From positions 1 through 7,025 of the forward strand of contig JANXWT010000022.1 of the NCBI GenBank assembly GCA_025351035.1: a stretch of 7,025 bases of DNA, read 5' to 3'. The DNA comes from Opitutia bacterium (GTDB taxonomy: Bacteria; Verrucomicrobiota; Verrucomicrobiia; Opitutales; Opitutaceae). Both the position numbers and the translations under genes were made by a program. The number at the start of each line of letters is the position of its first letter. Position 1 is the stretch's first letter. Positions 1-5,791 of this stretch are shown here, piece by piece. The notes below the pieces were generated by a model. The model worked only from the letters and a program-made list of their open reading frames with translations. It was not told where the DNA came from and ran no database searches.

Positions 1-23
1 AGGTCGCCAAACAGGCGCAGTGA

Positions 24-1448
24 TCAAGATGATGCCGCCGCGGTAACGAACTTGCCGATGATACCGTCGAACGAGCCGTTGGTGAAGAAGACCACGAGCA
101 GAGGTTTGCCCTTCACTGGCAGGGTGTGCGCCACGAGCTTCTCGAGCAGCGCCACGTTGGTTGCCGCCGCGTAAGCGCCCACCCCCTGCGTGGCGAGAAA
201 CTCACAGACGGCGGCCGGATCGAAGCGCTCGTCATTCTTGATTTTATCGGCGCGATTGACTGCCCCGAGATAAACCTCGTCGGCCATCGCGAGCGACCGC
301 ATGAATCCCGTCTGCATCGCCCGCGAACATGCCGTGTTACTACGCGGTTCGAAGACCGCGGTAATCACCGAACCGGGAAAGCGGTTACGGAACGAATGCA
401 ATGTCTCGGCCAGCGCCGTCGGGTGATGCCCGAAATCCTCGACGACCTTCAGTTGCGGCGCGTCGAGCAGCAATTCCTGCCGACGCTTCACGCCGCGGAA
501 CAAGAACAGACAATCCAAGTTCAGTTGCGTGGGATTTTCCGGATGCAGCGCCAACCCTGCTGCACATATCGCCATCGCGGCGTTGCGGGCGTTGAAGAGG
601 CCAGGCTGCGTCCACTTCACACCGCGCCACGCTTGTCCTTTCCAAGTCAATTTGAACGACGCTCCATGCGCCGACTCGCGAAAATCCACGATCCGCAGAT
701 CGTTGTTCTCGCCGGTGCCGACGCGCACGACACGCGTCCAGCCGAGCGGCCCGAGCGCGGCGAGGTTGGCGTCATCGCCGTTGAGCACGATCCAGCCGTT
801 GCGCGGCACGATGCGCGTCAGGTGGAAGAAAGTGCGTTGCACGTCCTGCAGGTCGCGGAAGATATCGACGTGGTCGAACTCAAGATTGTTCAGCACCGCG
901 ATGTGCGGCGCATAGTGGATGAACTTGCTGCGTTTGTCGAAAAACGCGCTGTCGTATTCGTCGCCCTCGATCACGAACGGATCGGTCGCCGCGCCGAGAT
1001 GGCTGCCCACCGGCGGGTCCTGCGGCACACCGCCGATGAGGAAACCCGGATCGCAGCCGTTCTCGCGCAGCAGAAACGCCGTGAGCGCCGTGGTCGTGGT
1101 TTTCCCATGCGTGCCGGCGATGACGATGTTCTGGCGGCCCTTCAGCACGAAGTCCGCGAGCAACTCTGGCAGCGACGTGAACGCGAGCTTGCGCGTGTCG
1201 AGCAGCCACTCGACCTCGACGTTGCCGCGCGACATGGCGTTGCCGATGACGACGAGATCCGGCGCAAGTTTCTCCAGCCGCGTCGTGTCATAGCCCTCGT
1301 GCAGCGTGATGCCGGCCTGAGCGAGCACCGTGCTCATCGGAGGATAGACGCTTGTGTCGGCACCGAGCACGTCGTGCCCGGCCGCGCGCACGAGCAACGC
1401 CGCGTTGCCCATCGCCGTCCCGCCAATGCCCATGAAGTAGATTTTCAT
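24..1448 (-). CDS. mpl: UDP-N-acetylmuramate:L-alanyl-gamma-D-glutamyl-meso-diaminopimelate ligase (murein peptide ligase)
   Basis: Cytoplasmic ATP-dependent Mur-family ligase. By family knowledge it joins the recycled tripeptide L-Ala-D-Glu-mesoDAP to UDP-MurNAc, bypassing MurC-MurE. The protein is 474 aa from the ATG at 1448, close to the usual length of about 457. Visible motifs: N-terminal nucleotide-binding MGIGGTAMG (residues 6-14), ATP P-loop GTHGKTTTT (112-120), the Mpl hallmark EGDEYDSAFFDKRSKF (161-176), FNARN (285-289), EDFGHHPTA (337-345) and FEPRSNT (366-372). The last two with DEYDSAFFDKRSKF separate it from MurC. The frame also opens at a TTG at 1469, adding seven residues, but the ATG puts the protein start where Mpl proteins normally begin (MKIYFMGIGG). 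Neither start has a clear Shine-Dalgarno. It lies downstream of a 0.9-kb structured region ending in terminators, so it probably has its own promoter or depends on read-through. Confidence 0.95.
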   Translation of the reverse strand: MKIYFMGIGGTAMGNAALLVRAAGHDVLGADTSVYPPMSTVLAQAGITLHEGYDTTRLEKLAPDLVVIGNAMSRGNVEVEWLLDTRKLAFTSLPELLADFVLKGRQNIVIAGTHGKTTTTALTAFLLRENGCDPGFLIGGVPQDPPVGSHLGAATDPFVIEGDEYDSAFFDKRSKFIHYAPHIAVLNNLEFDHVDIFRDLQDVQRTFFHLTRIVPRNGWIVLNGDDANLAALGPLGWTRVVRVGTGENNDLRIVDFRESAHGASFKLTWKGQAWRGVKWTQPGLFNARNAAMAICAAGLALHPENPTQLNLDCLFLFRGVKRRQELLLDAPQLKVVEDFGHHPTALAETLHSFRNRFPGSVITAVFEPRSNTACSRAMQTGFMRSLAMADEVYLGAVNRADKIKNDERFDPAAVCEFLATQGVGAYAAATNVALLEKLVAHTLPVKGKPLLVVFFTNGSFDGIIGKFVTAAASS

Positions 1449-1525
1449 CACCGGTTCAGAGGCACTCAATTGACACTATCGCCGCGAATAATCCACGAAT
1501 TTCTCCGCACCCCAGGCGGCGCACC
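1449..1525 (-). other. short leader between the terminators and mpl
   Basis: These 77 bases separate the last terminator U-tract from the mpl ATG. I looked for a -35/-10 pair and a ribosome binding site for mpl and found no convincing match. The A/T-richer stretch around 1480-1505 is the most likely place for a -10 element. If no promoter lies here, mpl expression depends on reading through the two upstream terminators. Confidence 0.3.
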
Positions 1526-1560
1526 AAGAAAAGACCCCGGAGCGTTTCCGCCCCGGGGTC
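1526..1560 (-). terminator. second intrinsic terminator, GAAA-capped
   Basis: A 12-position stem pairs 1560-1549 (starting GACCCCGG) with 1544-1533 (ending CCGGGGTC) with a single mismatch and a GAAA loop, followed by TTTTCTT on the minus strand (1532-1526). It ends transcription coming from the structured RNA (or priA) before mpl. The plus strand has A-runs after the hairpin, so it does not terminate in that direction. Confidence 0.85.
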
Positions 1561-1563
1561 AAA

Positions 1564-1590
1564 AAATGGGGAGCGCTCGCCGCGCGCTCC
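1564..1590 (-). terminator. first of two tandem intrinsic terminators
   Basis: On the minus strand GGAGCGC (1590-1584) pairs perfectly with GCGCTCC (1576-1570) around a seven-base loop. It is followed after CCA by a run of six T's (1566-1561). A GC-only stem followed by a U-tract is the standard Rho-independent design. The same 3' arm can instead pair with an upstream GGGGAGC (1640-1634). Confidence 0.65.
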
Positions 1591-1691
1591 TGCCTGTGCA
1601 CACATTGGGCGCTCTCGCTTTCGCGGGCTGTGTGCTCCCCGACACCACTCTCCGCGGCATGCGGAGTGTTCGGTCTCATGGTGGGACCGTC

Positions 1692-1761
1692 CCGGTCGTT
1701 TCCGACCGGAAGTATTGAGTGAGGTCTTGTCGCTCGGTTCGGACGCTTCCTGCCGGAAGCG
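1692..1761 (-). other. two 7-bp tetraloop hairpins in the structured RNA
   Basis: CGCTTCC/GGAAGCG (1761-1755 with 1750-1744) has a four-base GGCA loop. CCGGTCG/CGACCGG (1709-1703 with 1698-1692) has a GAAA loop, a classic GNRA tetraloop on the minus strand only. GNRA loops often dock into receptors in large folded RNAs. I could not find the standard 11-nt receptor here. Confidence 0.65.
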
Positions 1762-1774
1762 GCGCGCCGGACGT

Positions 1775-1815
1775 GGTGTGGACACGCATGCAAGTCATTG
1801 CGTCGTGTCGACACC
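1775..1815 (-). other. long near-perfect stem in the structured RNA
   Basis: GGTGT then GACACG (1815-1811 and 1809-1804) pair with CGTGTC then ACACC (1786-1781 and 1779-1775), giving 11 pairs interrupted by one C-C mismatch. The stem encloses a small hairpin GCAA-TGAC-TTGC (1801-1790). Confidence 0.6.
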
Positions 1816-2069
1816 GTGCCGCAAGGACGGCGCCGGCGGTTGGCCGGCCGTTGGCCCAGCGTTACGGGTCTGACCTCTTACCTCTCAGGCTGCGTTCGTC
1901 TTGCAGTTGATCGAAATGGTTTGTCATTCCGCTCAAGGGAGGAGTGTTCACGGGCTTGCCGAGCCCGCCGGCTCCCCGCAACGAAATCGTCTTTGCGCTT
2001 CCATCCGTTTCACCGGATGGCCTTCTGGCGGGGGTCGCCTGCCGGAAAACTTCGTCGCGTCCTGGTCTG

Positions 2070-2134
2070 CGCAGTAGCAGCCGCTATCCTCGGGATAACT
2101 GCGTGAGCTGCCGGCTTGAAACTGGCCGACAGCC
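2070..2134 (-). other. two consecutive hairpins in the structured RNA
   Basis: GGCTGTCGGC (2134-2125) pairs with GCCGGCAGCT (2115-2106) as a 10-bp stem with two G-U pairs and a nine-base loop. Immediately after comes ACGCAGT..ACTGCG, pairing 2103-2098 with 2075-2070, which encloses a small stem TATCC/GGATA (2097-2093 with 2089-2085) stacked directly on the outer helix. The G-U pairs in the first stem favour minus-strand RNA: the complementary strand would have A-C mismatches there. Confidence 0.6.
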
Positions 2135-2174
2135 TGACTCGGTTCGCCACGGTTTCTGATCGGGGCTCGCCGCA

Positions 2175-2225
2175 CAGTTCCTGATTCATGTCACTGGCCG
2201 GTCATGACACCGGCCGGAGGAACTG
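2175..2225 (-). other. bipartite hairpin in the structured RNA
   Basis: CAGTTCCT (2225-2218) pairs perfectly with AGGAACTG (2182-2175). Inside it sits a 7-bp perfect hairpin, GGCCGGT/ACCGGCC (2215-2209 with 2202-2196), with a six-base loop. The outer and inner stems are joined by 2 nt on one side and 13 nt on the other, an asymmetric internal loop typical of folded RNA rather than a protein-binding DNA palindrome. Confidence 0.65.
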
Positions 2226-2305
2226 GTGATATATGCCTGTCGCCGCAGTTACCCGCCGCGAAGGGGAAGGCAGCACTAGTTGCCGCTCTCCATTCCCCGG
2301 TCACC

Positions 2306-2454
2306 CGGGAGTATCCCAGCCGCGTTCTCGCCAATCCTCTCAGACCAACTCGCTCTCGGCTGTGCTATCAAGGAACGCCACAAGATACTCCCGTTTCCCG
2401 GCCGCACTGCGCATCCGTTGCTTTTTCTTGAAATTCTTCACCCACCAGTGCCGC
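2306..2454 (-). other. 5' domain of the structured RNA: two adjacent helices, the second with a nested stem
   Basis: The first helix pairs 2446-2454 with 2401-2409: six perfect pairs (GCACTG/CAGTGC), one G-G mismatch, then two more pairs. It closes a 36-nt A-rich loop. Eight bases further on, CGGGAGTATC (2393-2384) pairs perfectly with GATACTCCCG (2315-2306). This encloses a second stem CAGCCG/CGGCTG (2362-2357 with 2322-2317), leaving a 34-nt purine-rich terminal loop. A perfect 10-bp pairing across a 68-nt gap, with a nested 6-bp stem, is hard to explain as chance. Confidence 0.65.
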
Positions 2455-2467
2455 GACTTGTCGTCAC

Positions 2468-4702
2468 TCAGGTCAGACTCATCGGATCCACGTCCAACAC
2501 CTGAGAGACGTCGCCCGGCCACGCGAACTCGTTCTGCATCTTCACGAGCTCGGGCACGAACTTCGTCACGCGTCCAACGAAATACCAAACTTGATAGCGG
2601 TATTCGTCTTTCACCTTCTCGATCGGCGCGGGTGTCGGACCGCGGATTTCCACCGTGGCACCGAACGTCTTCTCGACCTGCTTCACCCACTGGTCGGCGT
2701 AGAATTGGATCTTCTCCGGATTCCGCCCGCGGAAGAGATGATGCACGAGGTGGCGATACGGCGGGTAGTTGAACTTTTTGCGCATCGTCAGTTCCGCATC
2801 GGCGAATCCCTCGAAGTCCGCGTGCCGCGCGAACTGGATCGCCTCGGCCTTGGGCGTGAACGTCTGCACGACGACTTCACCCGTGCGGTCGCCGCGTCCG
2901 GCACGCCCCGCCACCTGCACGAGCAACTGGAACGTGCGCTCGTTCGCCCGGAAATCCGGCACGTGCATCGACAGGTCGGCATCGACGAGCCCGACGAGCG
3001 TGACGTTCGGAAAGTCGAGGCCCTTGCCAATCATCTGTGTGCCGATGAGCACGTCGATCTTGCCGGCGCGAAAATCATTCAGAATTTGGCGGAAGCGGTT
3101 CTTCTTCGACATCGTGTCGGAGTCGACGCGCTCCAACCGCGCGCGCGGCAGCACGCGCTGCACGGCCTCCTCGATGCGCTGCGTGCCGAGGCCGCGCCAA
3201 CGGATGTCGGGCGCCGCGCATTTCGGGCACACCGCCGGCGCGCCGCGCTCGTGCCCGCACAGATGGCACTTCAGCGTTTCGTCGGCGCGATGGTAGGTCA
3301 GCGTCACGCTGCAATGCGGACACTCTTCCACGTGGCCACATTTCCTGCAGAGCATGCTCGACGAGTAGCCGCGACGGTTGATGAAAAGGATCGTCTGCTC
3401 TTTGCGCTCGAAGCGCTGGTGCATGTGGTCGACGAGCAGGCGCGACAGCGTGACGAGCCCGCGCTGCCGCATGAGCTCGATGCGCATGTCGACGATCTGA
3501 ATGTCAGGCATCTTCTTGTCGTCGACGCGATGCAGCAGGCGGTTGATCTGGTATTTGCCGGCGCGCACGTTGACGACCGACTCCAGCGACGGCGTCGCCG
3601 AACCGAGCAAGCAAACGGCATTGGCTAGCTTCGCGCGGTAGACGGCGACATCGCGGCCGTGGTAGCGCGGCGTCTCGTCCTGCTTATAGGCTGGCTCGTG
3701 TTCCTCATCGACGACGATGAGCCGCAGATCGTGCACCGGCGCGAACACCGCCGAGCGCGCGCCGACCACCACCCGCGCCTGCCCCGACGCGAGCGCCTGC
3801 CAGCCGTCGAGCCGCTCGCCCTCGCTGAGATGACTGTGCCAGACGACCGTCTGGTGTCCGGCGGCCTCGAAGCGCCCGCGCAACCGCGACACGGTCTGCG
3901 GCGTGAGTGCAACTTCCGGCACGAGGTAAATGGCACTGCCGCCCGCCGCGAGCACCTCCTCCACGGCGCGCAGGTAAACCTCGGTCTTGCCCGAGCCGGT
4001 GACGCCGTGCAGCAGGTGCACGGCAAATTTTTCTCGCGCGAGACTCGTGTGCACGGACTCGACGGCGGCGGCCTGCTCTTCGTTGAGTTTGGGTGGAAGG
4101 CCGGGGACGACCTCGCCTCCGCTGCTCAAATTGTCGGCGTAGGCCACGCGCTCGACGTGCCGCACTTCTTCGCGCACGAAGCCGCGTTTGACGAGCGCCG
4201 CGGCGACGGCCGCTGTGCAATCAAGGCGCGAGAGCACGAGCGCTTTCTTTGCCGGCTTGACCTGCTGCTGTAGAAACTCGCAGAGCCGCGTCTGTTGCGG
4301 TGCTTTCTTGCGCAGTGCCGTCAGCTCGTCGGCCGTCAGCGCCCGCGCGAGCGAGAGATATTTTTCCTCCTTCACGTTGGCTTCGCCGCGCACGGCGGCG
4401 GGAATCATCGCCTCGAACACCGACTCCATGCGCGCCGCGTAGTAGGCGTGCATCCATTTCGCCAGCGCGAGCAGATCGGGCGTCAGCGCGGGGAACGCAT
4501 GCAGCACCGCCGTGACGAGTTTAAGCTTCTCCGGCACGCAATCGGGGATCGCGTCCACCTCGAGCACGATCGCGAGCTTCTGGCGGTTGACGATGGGCAC
4601 GCGGACGAGGGAGCCCGCTTGCACGTCGGAGCGGAGCGACGCCGGCACGCAGTAGTGTAGGACTTTATCGAAGCCCGCCATCGGTTGAACACCCACAATC
4701 AT
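2468..4702 (-). CDS. priA: primosomal replication-restart helicase PriA
   Basis: Superfamily 2 3'-5' DNA helicase that recognises abandoned replication forks and starts primosome reassembly so that DnaB can be reloaded. It is 744 aa from the ATG at 4702, close to the 732 aa of E. coli PriA. Visible in order: N-terminal 3'-DNA-binding domain (about 1-105), Walker A GVTGSGKT (233-240), DEEH box (332-335) followed by the aromatic-rich EPAYKQDETPRYHGRD, GSATPSLES (367-375), the zinc-binding insert with eight cysteines (452, 455, 461, 464, 479, 482, 492, 495), GTQMIGKG (554-561), QVAGRAGRG (596-604) and a C-terminal domain with RGPTPAPIEK. All catalytic and zinc residues look intact. The open frame extends upstream to 5317, but that part is the antisense of fur. 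The start at MIVGVQPMAGFDKVLHYCVP matches the PriA N-terminus. I saw no strong ribosome binding site. Confidence 0.96.
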   Translation of the reverse strand: MIVGVQPMAGFDKVLHYCVPASLRSDVQAGSLVRVPIVNRQKLAIVLEVDAIPDCVPEKLKLVTAVLHAFPALTPDLLALAKWMHAYYAARMESVFEAMIPAAVRGEANVKEEKYLSLARALTADELTALRKKAPQQTRLCEFLQQQVKPAKKALVLSRLDCTAAVAAALVKRGFVREEVRHVERVAYADNLSSGGEVVPGLPPKLNEEQAAAVESVHTSLAREKFAVHLLHGVTGSGKTEVYLRAVEEVLAAGGSAIYLVPEVALTPQTVSRLRGRFEAAGHQTVVWHSHLSEGERLDGWQALASGQARVVVGARSAVFAPVHDLRLIVVDEEHEPAYKQDETPRYHGRDVAVYRAKLANAVCLLGSATPSLESVVNVRAGKYQINRLLHRVDDKKMPDIQIVDMRIELMRQRGLVTLSRLLVDHMHQRFERKEQTILFINRRGYSSSMLCRKCGHVEECPHCSVTLTYHRADETLKCHLCGHERGAPAVCPKCAAPDIRWRGLGTQRIEEAVQRVLPRARLERVDSDTMSKKNRFRQILNDFRAGKIDVLIGTQMIGKGLDFPNVTLVGLVDADLSMHVPDFRANERTFQLLVQVAGRAGRGDRTGEVVVQTFTPKAEAIQFARHADFEGFADAELTMRKKFNYPPYRHLVHHLFRGRNPEKIQFYADQWVKQVEKTFGATVEIRGPTPAPIEKVKDEYRYQVWYFVGRVTKFVPELVKMQNEFAWPGDVSQVLDVDPMSLT

Positions 4703-4846
4703 CGCGCCATGTGACGCCGTGCGGCACAACGTGGCAACGAGTTTTCGATCGCAAGGCGCACTGTGGGGTGTCCAATCAAGTGCGGTGCAGGGCAGCCGAT
4801 CACTGATAGGTTGACACCCGGAAAACGGCCAAGCGACACTGCCGCC
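4703..4846. promoter_or_regulatory. divergent priA / fur-like intergenic region
   Basis: These 144 bases lie between two divergent starts and must hold both promoters. On the plus strand there is a TTGACA at 4811-4816, but nothing resembling TATAAT at proper spacing, and it lies only 30 bases from the fur start. I see no AT-rich palindrome resembling a Fur box and no clear promoter toward priA. Confidence 0.35.
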
Positions 4847-5314
4847 GTGAGCGCCGATGTCTCCCGCGAAAAATTCAAAGCCAGTCTGACCCGAAGGGGT
4901 CTGCGCATAACCAGCCAGCGCCTCGCCATCTTCGCCGCGGCCTTTGCGCGCAAGGAGCATTTTACCGCCGAAAGCCTGCTGAAGCACGCCAAGGCGATCG
5001 ACGCCTCTGTGTCGCGCGCAACCGTTTACCGCACGCTGCCGCTGATGACCGAAAGCCAGGTGCTCCGCGAGGTCGACATCGGCAGCGGCGAGAAATTCTA
5101 CCTGCCCGCCACCGACATGAACACGCAGGTCGCGCAAGTGATCTGTGTTGACTGCCACAGGATTTTCGAGATCAGCGCGCCGTTCATGGAGTGGTATGGC
5201 AGCACCGTTTCGCTGAAACTCGGCCTCAAGCCCATCTCGCAACGCCTTCAGGTCAGCGCGCAATGCAGCGCGTTTCGCCAACAGGGCCGCTGCCCCAATC
5301 ACGAGGGGAAATAG
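4847..5314 (+). CDS. Fur-family transcriptional regulator with degenerate metal-sensing site
   Basis: 155-aa protein with the Fur architecture: winged-helix DNA-binding domain (about 8-85) with RRGLRITSQRLAIF and the recognition helix SRATVYRTL (56-64), then a dimerisation domain with CxxC (Cys100, Cys103) and a second pair (Cys140, Cys149), as in the structural zinc site. By family knowledge such proteins repress genes in response to Fe, Zn, Mn or peroxide. Here the usual HHHDHxxC segment reads TQVAQVIC, so the equivalents of E. coli His87, His88, Asp89 and His90 are Gln94, Val95, Ala96 and Gln97. The equivalents of His118 and His125 are also changed (Leu125, Gln132), as is Glu81 (Tyr85). 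His38 and Glu115 remain. The GTG start is chosen because it gives a normal Fur N-terminus. TTG at 4811 and GTG at 4763 are in-frame alternatives. The subfamily cannot be assigned. Confidence 0.85.
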   Translation: MSADVSREKFKASLTRRGLRITSQRLAIFAAAFARKEHFTAESLLKHAKAIDASVSRATVYRTLPLMTESQVLREVDIGSGEKFYLPATDMNTQVAQVICVDCHRIFEISAPFMEWYGSTVSLKLGLKPISQRLQVSAQCSAFRQQGRCPNHEGK

Positions 5315-5315
5315 C

Positions 5316-5690
5316 ATGAGCCGGCCGACAAAACACGATCCGGCATTTGAGATCGCCTTTTTCGAGAGCCTGCATCGCCGTTGCCCCGACTATGTGGAGG
5401 TCGTCGAGTTGCTCGGGGGGCTCTACACCAAGTCCGGGCGCATCGCCGCCGGCCTGCGCATGGACCGCAAGCTCGTCCGCCTGCAGCCGCAGAATCCCAC
5501 CGCCCACTACAACCTCGCCTGCAGCCTCGCCCTCAGCCAGCGGTGCGCTGACGCTCTCCGCGCCCTGCACCATGCGATTACTCTCGGTTACGACGACCGA
5601 GACTGGATGGAGAAAGACCCGGACCTCGCGAGTCTGAAGGACGAACCGGAATTCGACAGGCTGCTTGCTAAATTCAAGCCGCAGAGCTGA
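5316..5690 (+). CDS. small TPR-like protein coupled to the Fur-family gene
   Basis: 124-aa soluble protein, no signal peptide or membrane segment. The middle (about residues 25-95) looks like helical tetratricopeptide repeats: GGLYTKSGRIAAGLRMDRKLVRLQPQNPTAHYNLACSLAL carries the small-residue spacing and the Pro at the repeat boundary, followed by ADALRALHHAITLGY. The tail DWMEKDPDLASLKDEPEFDRLLAKF is the kind of closing segment found at the end of TPR arrays. Such repeats bind proteins, but no partner can be named. It starts one base after the fur-like stop. Its ribosome binding site (GAGGGG, 5303-5308) lies inside the end of the fur-like gene, so the two are co-transcribed and probably translationally coupled. 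Function unknown. Confidence 0.85.
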   Translation: MSRPTKHDPAFEIAFFESLHRRCPDYVEVVELLGGLYTKSGRIAAGLRMDRKLVRLQPQNPTAHYNLACSLALSQRCADALRALHHAITLGYDDRDWMEKDPDLASLKDEPEFDRLLAKFKPQS

Positions 5691-5791
5691 CCGCTTTCAG
5701 TCTCTCCGAGGGCCTGCAGTGCCGCGTCGCGGAGAATCGCGAAAACCAGAACTGGCTAAAAGACGTCAGCCTGTAGTCCGGCAAGTCTTGC
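5691..5791. other. convergent intergenic region
   Basis: About 100 bases between the converging stops of the TPR-like and M23 genes. On the plus strand TCTCCG (5711-5716) can pair with CGGAGA about 20 bases later, but without a T-run. On the minus strand a weak AAGAC..GTCTT pairing near 5761-5788 precedes a TTTT. Neither is a convincing terminator. Confidence 0.25.

Larger units (their letters stand above)
1526..2460 (-). ncRNA. large structured noncoding RNA candidate (~0.9 kb), unknown class
   Basis: No credible protein gene fits the space between the priA stop (2470-2468) and mpl. Read on the minus strand, the whole stretch folds into hairpins. The main pairings, 5' to 3', are: 2446-2454/2401-2409 (one mismatch); 2384-2393/2306-2315 (10 bp perfect) enclosing 2357-2362/2317-2322; 2293-2298/2263-2268; 2218-2225/2175-2182 enclosing 2209-2215/2196-2202; 2125-2134/2106-2115; 2098-2103/2070-2075; 2014-2020/2001-2007; 1962-1967/1951-1956; 1843-1848/1832-1837; 1804-1815/1775-1786; 1755-1761/1744-1750; 1703-1709/1692-1698; 1661-1666/1650-1655; 1629-1635/1598-1604; then two terminators. 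Strand comes from GAAA loops at 1699-1702, 1619-1622 and 1545-1548, and from U-tracts after the last two hairpins. The 5' end is uncertain: I see no promoter, so it may start in or just after priA or be processed from a priA transcript. I recognise no tmRNA, RNase P, SRP, 6S or group II intron signatures. The alternative is a very long mpl leader. Confidence 0.72.

Noticed and set aside
1..23. CGCC/GGCG hairpin after the mpl stop as a terminator
   Set aside because: Only four pairs and no visible U-tract, and it is cut by the window edge.
1568..1640. tRNA-like element: 73 nt closed by a perfect 7-bp stem GGGGAGC/GCTCCCC
   Set aside because: No T-arm consensus, no 5-bp anticodon stem with a 7-base loop and no D-arm on either strand. 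The internal stems do not match a cloverleaf.
126..1718. 530-residue plus-strand open frame across mpl
   Set aside because: It is antisense to the intact, motif-complete mpl gene. The Arg/His/Glu-rich composition is typical of a shadow frame in GC-rich DNA.
1719..2175. Several 60-100-residue frames inside the RNA region on both strands
   Set aside because: They overlap one another and the perfect hairpins, and have low-complexity Arg/Ser/Pro composition and no start signals.
1526..2460. tmRNA, RNase P RNA, SRP RNA, 6S RNA or group II intron
   Set aside because: I found none of their hallmarks: no tag frame or tRNA-like ends, no P4 GAGGAAAGTCC, no SRP GGAAGGRAGCA core, no single long 6S stem, no domain V. 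The 3' end is a terminator.
2233..2772. 179-residue plus-strand frame spanning the RNA region and the end of priA
   Set aside because: Ser/Arg/Pro-rich low-quality translation that runs across both the folded RNA and the priA coding region. No family resemblance or ribosome binding site.
4811..4840. TTGACA as a sigma-70 promoter of the fur-like gene
   Set aside because: No acceptable -10 at 16-18 bases. A start there would leave almost no leader before the GTG.
4703..5317. 205-residue N-terminal extension of PriA in the same open frame
   Set aside because: It lies antisense to the fur-like gene, and PriA homologues begin at about 4702. The extension carries no recognisable domain.
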